Assembly: GCA_037976565.1 (NCBI GenBank)
Contig: CP137680.1
Span: 22,645,533 to 22,709,532, forward strand
Length of the DNA stretch: 64,000 bases
Reading direction: 5' to 3'
Source of the DNA: Mesocentrotus franciscanus
Taxonomy: Eukaryota > Echinodermata > Echinoidea > Camarodonta > Strongylocentrotidae
Positions 21,940 to 32,464 of the stretch are shown here, in pieces. The position numbers and the translations under genes are program-made. Positions within the stretch are counted from its first letter, which is position 1. The number at the start of each line of letters is the position of its first letter. The notes beneath the pieces are model-generated. The model was given only the letters and a program-made list of their open reading frames with translations, was not told the origin of the DNA and did no database searches.

Positions 21940-22165
21940 CTCTTCGTTTTTCATTCCCTTTTCTCTGTTTCTATCTTTATCTCTTTCTTTCTCTTTCTCT
22001 CGCTTTCTCTCTCTCTCTCTCTTTATCTCCTTCTCTCTCTATCTCTTTCTTTATTTCTCTCTCTCTTATTTATCAATCTCCATCTCTCTCCTCACACACG
22101 TCTATTATTATCTCTTCATGTCTCCCTTTTATCTCTTTTCTTCCCCTTTTGTTTCTCCCCGCCTT
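21940..22165 (+). repeat. Pyrimidine-rich CTTTCTCTCT tract
   Basis: About 200 bp of C/T on the + strand. The open reading frames across it are compositional artefacts. Confidence 0.85.
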
Positions 22166-22279
22166 TTAAGGTGAATAATTCCATAAACGAAATAGACCGA
22201 GCTATTAATTATTGAATTTTTTTTCTCACCTTCCTTATAACATGTTTTGTAATCTTGTCACAGTTCATGTTCTCTTTTC

Positions 22280-22814
22280 TTAAAGGTACTATGTCCCATT
22301 TTCAGGCCCAAAAATGAAAAGGTTAAATTCCAACGGCATTTGAAAGACAATACTAATTTAGAACTTACCTTAAAAAAAGGGGCTTGAAAATGTCTTTAAG
22401 TGGGAAAATAACGACTATTAGTTGTCGAATCGACTTAGGAGCTATAGAGCCAGTAAGTAATAGTCTGATTTTTCAGACCATTGTACCGAATGGTCGTACG
22501 TTTTATGCTGCGCAAAGATTCAATCAGTTTAATTTTGGCCATTACAAGAAGTGGGTTATTGATGTAGACAAATGCTCATGTACCCTTTACAGCTCATTTT
22601 ATGTATGTTATTACCAAAGATGAAAAAGCCAGTCAGTCACTCAATAGTGTCTGACAGTGAAGTCTAGCAAGTAAACGGTTTTCCTTGCATAATTTGAATA
22701 TTAGGACACTGCTAACGTTTAAATTTCACAGATAGGACATACATGACATATTCATAATTCCTGCAAAGTTCTACAGAATTTGATGTTGGCTGCAAAAGGA
22801 CATAGTATCTTTAA
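22280..22814. mobile_element. TTAA-flanked MITE with TACTATGTCC ends
   Basis: Ends TTAAAGGTACTATGTCC and, inverted, TTAAAGATACTATGTCC, so the TIRs are bordered by a TTAA duplication. TTAA insertion is typical of piggyBac and Kolobok superfamilies. It is inserted in the foldback element. Its first 155 bp recur inverted at 41600-41775. Confidence 0.75.
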
Positions 22815-23230
22815 AGTGACATTTCCTTTCTAATCGCTGTTTAAAAGACCTTTTGAATTGGGCCGCTTTTTAAAGACTAATAGGTAAAACGTGCGCTGAC
22901 CAGATAATTATTGGTAATTTTATCTTTCCTTCTAAATCCAGCACTTGTAATGTCGACGTAGCTCCTGTTCTCTTTCTTTTTTAATAGAGCTATAGAGTTT
23001 TGCTTTTATTTTTTAAAGACATGAAACATAAACTCGAAGAAAAACAGTTTATTTTTCTACCCCTTCCCATTATCGACCGTTTTACTCAATATATTTACAG
23101 AACATTCTTGAAACATTGAACATCCGAAAAATCTGTTTAAAAAAAGGGGGACAAAAAGAAATCACAAATCCCCCTCCCATTCACACACACACATGCTATG
23201 CCGATACAACAACATGATCTTAAAGGCCAG

Positions 23231-24417
23231 CCCTGATAGCAGACTGACGTCTTAAAGACGTCATAAATTGGTCGTAAAGTGGTAAACACGTCGTACGTCG
23301 TATGGACGACGTCATAACGACGTCATTATGTCGTCTTCAAAAGACTATTTTTTCCAAGATAATTTGTGTCGTATTGACGACGTCATTACGACGTCGTTAT
23401 GACGTCTTTAAAAAAACTATTTTTTCCAAGATAATATTTTTCGCATTGACGACGTCATTACGACGTCATTATGGCGTCTTCAAAAGACTATTTTTTCCAA
23501 GATAATTTGTGTCGTATTGACGACGTCATTACGACGTCGTTATGACGTCTTTAAAAAAACTATTTTTTCAAGATAATTTTTGTCGTATTGACGACGTCAT
23601 TACGACAACATTTTGACGTCTTTAAAGACTATATTTTCCAAGATAATTTTTGTCGTATTGACGACGTCATTATGACGACTTAAAAGACTATTTTTCTAAG
23701 ATAATTTTTGTCGTATTTACGACGTCATTACGACGTCATTATGACGTCTTTAAAAGATTAATTTTTCCAAGATAATTTTTGTCGTATTGACGACGTCATT
23801 ACGACAACATTATGACGTCTTTAAAAGACTATTTTTCCAATAAAATTTATGTCGTAATGACGACGTTATTACGAAGTCATTATGACGTCTTTAAATGACT
23901 ACTTTTTCCAAGATAATTTTTGTCATATTGACGACGTCATTACGACAACATTTTGACGTCTTTAAAAGACTATTTTTGCTAATATAATTTTTGTCGTATA
24001 GACGACGTAATTATGACGGCTTGCGAAGACTATTATTTGTCATTAATTTTTGTCGTATGGACGACGTTATTACGACATCATTATGACGCGTCTTTAAATG
24101 ACTATTCTTTCCAATATAATCTTTGTCGTATTGACGACGTTAATTTGACGTCATTATGACGTCTTTAAAAGGCTATTCTTTCCAATGAATTTTTGTCGTA
24201 TGGACGACGTAATTATGACGTCTTTCGAAGAATATTAATTGTCATTAATTTTTGTTGTATGGACGACGTTATTATGACGTCTTTAAAAGTCTATTTTCTT
24301 CCGTAATAATTTTTGTCGTGTGGACGATGTCATATGACGTCTTTCAAAGACTATTATTTGTCATTATTTTTTTGTCGTATGGACGACGTTATTACGTCAT
24401 TTGACGTCTTTATAAAA
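23231..24417. repeat. Left subterminal tandem array, units of about 65-75 bp
   Basis: About 17 units of TTTTTGTCGTATTGACGACG followed by TCATTACGACGTCATTATGACGTCTTTAAAAGACTATTTTTCC-type sequence. Each unit carries several GACGTC palindromes and often TGACGTCA, the consensus of the cAMP response element. Confidence 0.9.
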
Positions 24418-24419
24418 AA

Positions 24420-25320
24420 AAAGAGAACAGTAGAAACCAAAAGAAACCATTAGGATCAAATATGAGCATTTGTCACTGAGTAAATAGGGCAATTATCAGA
24501 GGTGAAAATGGGGAACTTCTTTGCCCCCAATCATTAGTCATTATCAGATTGTGCACCATCTTGACATGCAAAGGTCTGCAATATCGATCAAGACTAAACA
24601 TGCTCTAATCTCGCTATTTGAAAAAGGCTGTGTGTGTGATACTCAAGGCCGTAGGCCTACACAATACATTACAATGTGTATATGTACTGTATATAGTATG
24701 CATTGGGAGCTGATCGGAGTGTAAATGGCCGTTATACAGTACTCTGTTTTCCCCTGCTAATCTACAGTATGGGTAAGTCTTAGAATTACCTAATTTATTT
24801 ACAAAATGTACATAAATCTATAGTTACTGTTTTCTGTTCTGAAAAGTTGACATGCATGTTTAATATGTATGTCTAATGATTGTGAGCTCGGACTTTCAAC
24901 ACCTGCTGACAAAAGTAGTCCCGTGTACTGATAATTGTGTCATAATGCAGGCAGCTTGGTGCTGTATGTACTACGTCCATGCTGTTCCCTTCTATGTATT
25001 TTTATGTAACATCTTGATCCTGTTGATGGGATGCATGGTTGGGGCATCATTTGAAGCAAAGTTTATTCATTTGCCTACACATGACTTTAAAGGGAAATCC
25101 AACCTGAATATACAACTAGATCTAGTCTACTCTCAAACTAAAAGAAAGTAGAAAAATAAGAGAAGCAAACTGATGAAAGTTTCAATAAAATCTGACTAGG
25201 TCTAGATATTCTGATTAGTCTGATTTGGGTAGGGTCGGCTCCTCTCTTTAGACTTAGAAACAGAAGCCGACCATAGGGTCTGCTCTGCAAACAATTCTGG
25301 GCGCTAGTGTAATTGATGTA
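24420..25320. other. Interior of the 8.67 kb element, nothing recognised
   Basis: Open frames of 60-90 codons occur, but without flanking splice sites or domain motifs. Confidence 0.4.
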
Positions 25321-25622
25321 GAGGTGTCGTGGTCGAGTGGACACGTCGCCGACTGTCGATCACAACTGGTCCGCGGTTCGAGTCCCGCGGCACTAATGTC
25401 CTTTGGCAAGACATTGATCTACATTTGCCACACTCCACCCAGGTGAAGTAAATGGGGACCTGGTAGGAATTCATTCCTTGAAATGCAGAGCACGTGACAG
25501 CTGCTCTGCTAAAGCCAGGGTAATTATGTTGCATTATTGTAGAGCGCTTACTAAGTAACTTAGAGACTTCTGATAAAGTAAGTGTTAGGCGCTATATAAG
25601 CAAATATAATTATTATTATTAG
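25321..25622 (+). repeat. tRNA-derived SINE, full length
   Basis: The head has an A box (GTGGTCGAGTGGACACG) and a B box (GCGGTTCGAGTCCCGC). The body contains CCTTTGGCAAGACATTGATC and CACTCCACCCAGGTGAAGTA, a central domain shared with the SINEs at 21345 and 43893 and resembling the widespread metazoan MetaSINE-type domain (inference). The tail is GCGCTATATAAGC followed by TATTATTATTA. Confidence 0.85.
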
Positions 25623-25624
25623 TG

Positions 25625-26430
25625 TAGTTTCGTATCCATTTTTTAAAACCCTAACCCTAACGGCGTGGAGATACCCTACTAAAACATAACCCAAAATCAA
25701 CTAAATCTTCATCAATTGTTCAAATAATGGTCATGATTTAAAAGTAGTTATGTTTCTTACCCCTTTCGTGTCAATTTTCTTATCTTTTTTTGGATTATTT
25801 TTCCTAAAAATGAAGGCTTAAAATATACACTTTCTCACGTGATTCACGGCAAACTGCTGCACAATACAATGGCATACCGTACGCCTACCGTACGCCTGCC
25901 TCACATCTGCTGTGAGTAATGTCAGTTTTGAGAATTTAGTGCTTTATTATTTTAAAAATAAAAAGAATTGGTTATTTGCGCAGCTAAATGATTTGAATTA
26001 ATTGCAATTTTTATAAGACTGGGCCCAGATGTCTGGAAATTGAGCTTTGTGAGTGCGATGCGCAGAGGAATAAAGCATTGTGACTTGTGTCACATACATA
26101 TAACCTTAAACAAGTCGTTTCTACAGAGTTTAGTCTTTAGACAGCAAATGTATCAGAAAAAACTTCACCTTTGAAGACGTGCACAAATTTGTGTTACCAT
26201 AAATTGTTTTAATGGTATAAATTCTAATCAATTCATGGTGTGTTCCTATAGGCTACCGTAAACACAAGCCTTTATCTGGAAATAATCGGTTACACCCGTA
26301 AATGGTAAACAAAATTCTTTCCCCACAGGCTGTACAAAGAAGTTTGTAGTAGGCCTATACATGTGTTGCACATGCATACATTATCAACCATTCATTTTGT
26401 TTTAACGTTATTTATTTTCTCATTAATTGT
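25625..26430. other. Interior of the 8.67 kb element, noncoding
   Basis: No motif recognised apart from the pyrimidine-rich acceptor leading into block C. Confidence 0.4.
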
Positions 26431-26432
26431 AG

Positions 26433-26598
26433 GCATCTTTTTAACATCTTTCGTCAAAGCAGTGGATTCAAAGCACATTGTGGCCACAATAGATTGGATT
26501 GACGTGAGACGTACCATGCAGAAAATGCTACTTTCTCTCAGCCTTCTGGATGTTCCTTAAGGATCAGCAGCCTCATGAAAAAGTCGAAGCCATTATCG
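26433..26598 (+). CDS. Exon-like block C, inside the 8.67 kb insertion
   Basis: The acceptor is CATTAATTGTAG and the donor is ATCG|GTAAAT. Entered in phase 1 it reads through SKHIVATIDWIDVRRTMQK. A run of four A at about 26520 then shifts the frame: the continuous frame stops at a TAA near 26560. The frame one base over continues as AFWMFLKDQQPHEKVEAII to the donor in phase 1. The second part looks helical. The protein is not recognised. The block lies between the two GACGTC-rich arrays, so it either belongs to the inserted element or was carried in by it. With block D the coding length is 237 nt after allowing for the extra base, a multiple of three, so the pair could be skipped without changing frame. 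Confidence 0.45.
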
Positions 26599-26732
26599 GT
26601 AAATGTGTACATGTACTTGTATTATTTTTGTACATTTTTGTCATATTGTGCATGATCACCGACTAATTAGACACTACAGAATTGATCATTTCACTCGAAA
26701 GGCGTATTTTTCCTTACCGGTAGTTTCAAATA

Positions 26733-26907
26733 TACAGTCAAACCTGTCTATAGCGACCGCCCAAGGGAAACACAAAAAGTGGTCTTTGTAGACAGGTGGT
26801 CTTTGTAGACAGGTTCCTTTAGTACATTTTTCAATGAGAAACCATTTTCAAGGGAAACAAAAATGTGGTCCTTGTAGACAGGTGGTCACTAAAGCAGGTT
26901 TGACTAT
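26733..26907. mobile_element. TA MITE, CAGTCAAACCTG family, copy 1
   Basis: Starts CAGTCAAACCTGTCTATAG and ends AGCAGGTTTGACTATA. Internally it repeats GTGGTCTTTGTAGACAGG. Further copies lie at 41995 and 48588. TA borders suit Tc1/mariner-type mobilisation. Confidence 0.7.
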
Positions 26908-27305
26908 ATATACCGGTATATATAATTCAATTAATTTCAGATCACTAAAACCTGCAGGTATGTTGCAATAACCGACCATATTTTGCGAGTTTCAAACATT
27001 TTTATTTCCCCTTCAGCATAGGTCAAGGAGCTTTTATTCTACCCTCATCAGCAAACTAGAATTGTATTGATAATTTACAAAAACAATCCTGAATCACGTT
27101 TTGCATTGCCAACAAAAGTTTAAAATCCAAAGGTGTGTTTACATTATGTTTGTGAGCAATGAGAAATTATTTCTGATAAATCTTACCAAGCAGTAATTTT
27201 CTGGCAGAATTCATTATTTAATTAATTGTTTACATTTCAGTTTTAAAATATATAACAGTTTTTTCTTAATTGTATTCCTTTCTTTTTGCTTTCTTCATCC
27301 ATTAG

Positions 27306-27377
27306 AATTCTTTGCGCCTATGTACCCGGATCTGAAAGCAGTGCATAATACAGGAGATTCCACCCAAAAGCTAAACC
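27306..27377 (+). CDS. Exon-like block D, phase 1-1 partner of block C
   Basis: A 72-nt block with acceptor CTTCATCCATTAG and donor AACC|GTGAGT. The G left over from block C plus AA makes a glutamate codon, and the block reads FFAPMYPDLKAVHN, then TGDSTQKLN, leaving in phase 1. It joins in frame to the block at 40111. Its length and clean splice sites resemble a normal small exon. It sits inside the 8.67 kb TIR insertion, so it may be part of that element's own gene rather than the host gene. No family is recognised. Confidence 0.45.
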
Positions 27378-27379
27378 GT

Positions 27380-28395
27380 GAGTCCAAGCTGAAGAGGAAT
27401 ATTTCCAAAATGATGTCTACACTCACCCGATAGCATAACTGCAAGAAATATTTCAGGTTATTTTTTCCTCCATTGATTATAGAGAGAGATTGGGGGAGGG
27501 GATGGGGCGGGGTGAGGTGTAGCCACAAACCTGAATGGCAAAGCTGTAGAACTGAATCATGTCACTTGCAATTTTAACGAATTACAGGGTTTACAAACTG
27601 ACATAATGATTTGGGTAAAAAAATCAGTATTTTGCGTATATTTGTAATTACTATTTATGAAGTTGACCTGTTTCATATACTTATGTCGTACACTTGATAT
27701 GCTCTGTCTCATGCTCACCCCCCACCCCTTTGTATCGGTTCCTAAAACCTGTGTATGATATAAGTTGGTAATAGAGAAAATTGAGTGAGGTAAATGCAAT
27801 ACAAATCGATTCCATTTTTAAGCAATTAAGACTTGCTCAGGTACGGCACGTGAACCGCCAACAAATTTTAAAAATGATGCAGATTTGGTTTATGTGTAAA
27901 GTGAAGTATGTTTTGGACTGCGCGTATTCAGTGAGCTTTGTTTTATAATATACAGAAATGTAAAGCATATTGAACTTTATGTCAACATTAAAAATACTCT
28001 GCGGTTTTGAATGTTTTGCAGCATCATATCTGAACGAGCCATAAAGGGACTTAGTTACATTGTTCAGATGAGAGATAATGGTGCTAAGGTATTGACTTCA
28101 ATGTTAGATGTACAATTAAAGATAATATGAAAGTTCAAGTGAAAAAGACCATTATTAATGATAACAATTGGGAAAAACTGATGTGGTCAATTCCTTAATT
28201 CTCCCAATTATATTATTATAATTTAATTTAATTTTAGGTGAATGTAAATCATCACAAAGCAAAGAATTGGCTCTATATACCTTTTCCAAACATTTAAGTG
28301 TTGAAAGTTTTTAAAGGCCTGTTTTATATCTTATTTTCAGCTCAGACGAGATGCGCAGTACACTAAGCTTGCCCAAAAGCATGACAGAGATAAAT
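27380..28395. other. Interior of the 8.67 kb element, nothing firm
   Basis: A short open block at 28022-28089 has a donor-like end, but its start shares ATCTGAACGAGCCATAAAG with 41582-41604, so it is more likely repeat-derived. Confidence 0.35.
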
Positions 28396-28399
28396 GCCT

Positions 28400-28815
28400 T
28401 GTTCCTGCCCCTCTGCCTTTGAAGGACAGCGTCTCCCTAGAAGACACTTTGCAACACAGGCTGCTGAGCTGCCGTTTGAGAAGCCCCCCTCCACCTTACC
28501 CACCTGGAAAGCAAAACGCTGGTCAGACCAGTGGAATTCGTCTACTACCAACTTGAAGGAGTTCATCCCAGAGCCCTGTGCAAAACCAAGTGGCAGCGAC
28601 CTCTCAAGAAAAGCTGGGTCAACCTCAACCGTATCAGAATTGGAGTTGGCCGTACACAATACTTCCTGCATAAAATTGGAGCTGATCCATCGCCAAACTG
28701 TGCCTGTGGAGAGATCCAAACTATGGATCATGTCATCGATGCTTGTCCTATCTACAAATCCCTCACGGTGCTTCTGGACTTCGGGAGCTCGATGATGAGA
28801 CAATCAGTTGGATAA
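28400..28815 (+). pseudogene. Fragment of a LINE: C-terminal domain with CxC...H...C
   Basis: The clearest frame reads SWVNLNRIRIGVGRTQYFLH, then KIGADPSPNCACGEIQTMDHV and DACPIYKS. The LNR.R.G.GR...L...G and C.CGE.QTM.H...C pattern is the C-terminal zinc-binding region downstream of RT in Jockey/I-type LINEs. Upstream in another frame, KRWSDQWNSS fits the preceding segment. No RT motifs remain. This is a 5'-truncated, frameshifted remnant inside the 8.67 kb element. Confidence 0.7.
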
Positions 28816-29699
28816 ATAAGGATCTTCCTATCATGATGTACTCCTTGATATTCTTCGTACGAACGAACGATGGAAAACGGTTGGGGAAAATTCAAAAATT
28901 TATTGGGAGAATCAACTGTTAAAGTGAGTGGATCGTCAGTTTCCATGTGCAGAAGGCCATAATTCGCTGACACCAGACTTGGTGGAAATAACATTAATGG
29001 GAGTACAAATCTGCACACAGCAAACCCGTAGGCCAGTCAAGAATTACCTCCTAATCTCTCGGAGAGTCTAGCTTCGATCCCGCCGGATCGGGTGAGGGAA
29101 AAGCAAAGCATTACATAAGGTCGAATGGTCATAAAACTGAAGGCTAACCCTGGTGATTGACAACACCTGTTATTGGGTAAACACCCGAACGGTGTCGAAT
29201 TCCCCATGAGAGCTGACTTCTATGTGTCTTTAAAGGGTGTCACACTGTGGCGCCTTCTAAGAAAACCATAAATATCTTTGTGGTTTGAGAATTTTTGGTA
29301 GTTAAAAGTATAAAATTGTTGGATTGTACCTGTGATTTTGAAAGCACAATACGGCTTACCTATATTGAATCTAAGTTAAATTTTAATTCTTTGTGAAAAT
29401 ACCCCAGGAGTTTCAAACTTGCCAAATGAATGTTGTGACATAAGCAATGGAATATATCTGTTTGTGCTAAACTGTTTCATCATGCTTGCTATTTTATCTT
29501 AAAGTTGGAAATATCTTCTGCATCATTATTGCACAGTCACCTTGAATTGCCCAATTGAGCCAGTCGTACTGGCAGGAATGTTTAATCTGATCAAAATTGT
29601 GTTTTTATACTTCAGCTTCTGTATTCGCAAACAAAATCTTTGATGATATTTATAAGAATGAAAGTTGCCACTGCCAGTAATGCCTTTTCTTATATTTAA

Positions 29700-29895
29700 G
29701 TCATGTGCCCGTAAGAAGCAGGTTTCTAGCACAGAGAATAGGTACAGTTGAGCTAATTTCTGCACAGTTTTCCAATATGCTGTATCGCCAAATGCGAACA
29801 TCGTGGTTTCAACGGGCAAGCAACCATCATCAGAAAACTCTGCAGGTATCAGCATAGCTCTCCCTGTTTTCCTTGCTGCCAACTTGTTTCTTTTG
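29700..29895. repeat. Imperfect hairpin, copy 1
   Basis: The left arm (GTAAGAAGCAGGTTTCTAGC) pairs imperfectly with the inverse of 29838-29895 (GCAGGTATCAGCATAGCTCT onward). It is similar in sequence to the hairpin at 30241-30438. Confidence 0.5.
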
Positions 29896-30240
29896 AGTGT
29901 AAGAGATAACTAAGCTAAGCCATGTGTTTATCATTTGTGCCATTTTTCTCTTATGTGTGATATAGATTGTATAGTTTTATACTTCATTTGCATGTGCCTT
30001 TTAAAACTGTGAATATGAATTATTGCCATAAACTTAGAGATTCCCTTGTATGTAACAAGAATTTATCTTTCACGCTCAGAAATTCTATATTGAATGAGCA
30101 TCTGTGTTTACTTGATGTATTATGTGCTGCTAATAATGCAATTACTTCTGTTGACATATAGCCATTTGTCTTGACTCTCTGGTAAGACTTGTTTCCAACA
30201 ACCTTTTGTTTTATCTGATACTCTTTATCTGCATTACAGT

Positions 30241-30438
30241 CTTGTGGTTGTGAGGAGCGGGTTTGCAGCATGGAGACGAGGTAGAGCTATGCTGATGAAT
30301 GCCCTGCTTTCCACTATTCTGTTTTGCTGAATGTGAGGAGCTTCCCAGTGTGATGTTTGCTTATCTACTAAAAACTGCGGGTATCAGTATAGCTTTACCT
30401 AGTCTCTATGCTGCTAACCTGCTTCTCACAACCGCAAG
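30241..30438. repeat. Hairpin with arms of about 56 bp, copy 2
   Basis: The left arm CTTGTGGTTGTGAGGAGCGG (through GAGCTATGCTGAT) is inverted at 30381-30438 (ATCAGTATAGC through CACAACCGCAAG), about 80 percent paired by eye, with a loop of about 85 bp. Confidence 0.65.
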
Positions 30439-30884
30439 ACTTATAAGTTTAACCAATTATGCAATATAATATGTCATGGTTTCTTGTACTGATAAGTGAA
30501 TTTAATTTGAAAGCAAATGAAAACCGTTCTTTAATTGTAATGTTTATCTTTAAAAAGTAGCACATTTTATGACAAAACAGATATCTTTGTGATGGCCTGT
30601 TAACTTTATTAAAATCAATTATGAGATTAGGATGGGGATGGAAAGACACTGTACGTATAGAAGGCAAGTTAGAAAAAGAAGGTATAGAAATAAGTATTTT
30701 ATAGTTTTGTGTTATCCTTCTTCACACCATTTACATGTACATTAAAAATATGAAAATTACTTTCTGTCTGGCATGTATATATTACCGTATGTGATGCAAT
30801 ATTTGTTGCTTTGATTGTACCGTGTGATTGCTCAGAATGAGTGATTTGTACACTTTCTTCCTTGATCAGGTGGTCATATAGATG

Positions 30885-31898
30885 TCATTTAGAGGACAAA
30901 AAGACGTAAAGCTCATGTAAGGATAAAAAGTACATCGAATTGGTGTCCTTATGTCTTCCGTTGCTACAAATTTACGTCTTGAAGATGTCCTTTTCAACCA
31001 ATAGGATGGACAAATTGTGTAAAGATTAAGTCCGTACAATGTAAACTATTGATACAAGTTTATGCTTTTAAGACGTAATTTTTTACTTAAAAGATGTAAA
31101 AATCTGTATGACGACTTCCTTTTTTACAATTTAACGTCTTAAAGACGTCTTTTTTTACCAGTAAGACGTAAAAATCACATTAATATATGACGTCAGTACG
31201 ACGTCTACCTTTGATACAAGTTACCGTCTTGAAGGCGTCTATTCTTTATCAATAAGATGTAAATATCACGTCAAAATTTGATGTCCATACAATGTATACA
31301 CAAAGTCTGTAAGACGTCTTTCTTGGGTAAAAATTGACGTCTTGAAGACGTCTTTCTTTAACTAATAAGACGTAAAAATCACGTCAAAATATGACGTCCT
31401 CACGACGACGTATGCGGGTGCAAGTTTACGTCTTTTTGACGTAAAGTTATGTCGTCTTAAAGACGTCTTTCGTTAACTAAAAGACGTAAATATGACGTCC
31501 ATATGACGTCTTCCTATGGTACAAGTTGACGTCTTAAAGACGTCTATCTTTAACTAATAAGACGTAAAAATCACGTCAAAATATGACGTCCTCACGACGA
31601 CGCACGCTGGTGCAAGTTTACGCTTTTGACGTAAAGTTATGTCGTCTTAAAGACGTCTTTCTTTAACTAAAAGACGTAAATATGACGTCCATATGACGTC
31701 TTCCTATGGTACAAGTTGACGTCTTAAAGACGTCTTTCTTTGACGAATAAGACGTAAAAATCACGTCAAAATATGTCGTCCTGAAGACGACGTACGCGGG
31801 TGCAAGTTTACGTCTTTTTTACGTCATGTTATGTCGTCTTAAAGACGTAGTACAAGACGTAAATATGACGTCTTTAAGACGTCGCTCTGCTATCAGGG
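30885..31898. repeat. Right subterminal tandem array, units of about 190 bp
   Basis: Units repeat AAGACGTAAAAATCACGTCA, AAATATGACGTCC, GTGCAAGTTTACG and TCTTAAAGACGTCTTTC; starts at about 31370, 31561 and 31749 give the spacing. It is dense in GACGTC and AAGACGTC. It differs in unit length from the left array but uses the same short words in inverse orientation. Confidence 0.85.
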
Positions 31899-32242
31899 AG
31901 GTTCATTGATTTTGAAATCGACTGAATTTGGTATCATTGTAATCAGAACATTACACTGAGTAAAACTATCACATTTGTGTAACTTGTAAATTCGTGCGAA
32001 AATTATAAAAGTTGATTAAACTTGACGAAATATCACCCCACTCGAGACCCCGAAAACATCGTAAGTCAGCTGATTTTTGAGTGACGTAGCACAATGAACA
32101 ATTAATACAATGGGCCGCTCAGCTGATCGGTGCGCGATGCAGTTTGCGTGCAATTCACATGTATTGCATTGACTCTTGAGGACCGTACCCATTCTTACCC
32201 AACGTTGTTTACCTTCATCAAAGTCACCCTGAAAATATCGAT

Positions 32243-32464
32243 ATGGACGAAAACATACTTGATTTGAGTTTTGAGGAGATAGAAGAAGGAAGTACCTCGG
32301 ACAGCGACAACGACAATGGAGATTTGGGAGATCTAGACCTAGAAGAAGATCTGGAAGATTTTGCCGAAGTCGATGGACAAGCACAAGCTGTCGGGGCAGC
32401 CGCAGTCGCTGCGTATCTACATGAGCCCGCATATCACAGCCAGGCCAGCCGGCCCGGCGCTTGA
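32243..32464 (+). CDS. Small acidic ORF, unknown (inside the TTAA element)
   Basis: 73 codons from an ATG in a good context (ATCGATATGG). It begins MDENILDLSFEEIEEGSTSD, has an Asp/Glu-rich stretch (DLEEDLEDFAEVD), and ends QAVGAAAVAAYLHEPAYH. Acidic N-termini of this type are seen in first exons of transposase-related or P2X7-tail-like proteins of marine invertebrates; that comparison is speculative. It could be the truncated first exon of the parent transposon. No downstream catalytic domain is visible. Confidence 0.35.
   Translation: MDENILDLSFEEIEEGSTSDSDNDNGDLGDLDLEEDLEDFAEVDGQAQAVGAAAVAAYLHEPAYHSQASRPGA

Larger units (their letters stand above)
18780..22279. mobile_element. Large degenerate foldback element with inverted arms
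   Basis: The left arm (about 19060-19530) reappears inverted on the right (about 21105-21600 and again 22190-22279). For example CTCTCCTAAATCACG, GCCACATTTCC, TATCAAAC, AAAGAGTGTCAT and GAATAAGAATCAAAA occur in matching order on opposite strands. Pieces of the right arm repeat several times (ACAATTGCTGTTCTCTC at 20770, 20900, 22245 and 22960), so the arms themselves are degenerate tandem arrays. A SINE interrupts the right arm at 21345-21526. A middle segment at 20042-20160 recurs at 33198-33305. No transposase gene was found. Confidence 0.6.
23231..31898. mobile_element. 8.67 kb TIR element with tandem-array ends, AG target duplication
   Basis: The left end CCCTGATAGCAGACTGACGT and the right end read inverted CCCTGATAGCAGAGCGACGT begin the same way, then both continue GTCTTAAAGACGTCAT. 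They abut AG on each side (23229-23230 and 31899-31900), while the interrupted TTAA element has a single AG there. Both ends are long GACGTC-rich tandem arrays. The 6.5 kb interior holds exon-like blocks C and D, a SINE, a TA MITE, a LINE remnant and two hairpins. No transposase superfamily can be assigned. Confidence 0.7.

Noticed and set aside
21877..22215. Leu/Ser-rich membrane-protein-like frames
   Set aside because: They are translations of a CTTTCTCTC tract in all frames.
23231..24417. CRISPR-like appearance of regular repeats
   Set aside because: Units are contiguous and diverged with no unique spacers, and the genome is eukaryotic.
24876..25151. 91-codon hydrophobic frame as a membrane protein
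   Set aside because: No splice sites, no homologous motif, and composition like neighbouring noncoding DNA.
28022..28089. Open block with acceptor TTTTGCAG and donor AAG|GTATTG, as an extra exon
   Set aside because: Its entry phase does not fit block D, and ATCTGAACGAGCCATAAAG in it recurs at 41582, so it is more likely repeat sequence.
28363..28803. 146-codon minus-strand frame
   Set aside because: It lies opposite the LINE C-terminal remnant, whose motifs are on the + strand.
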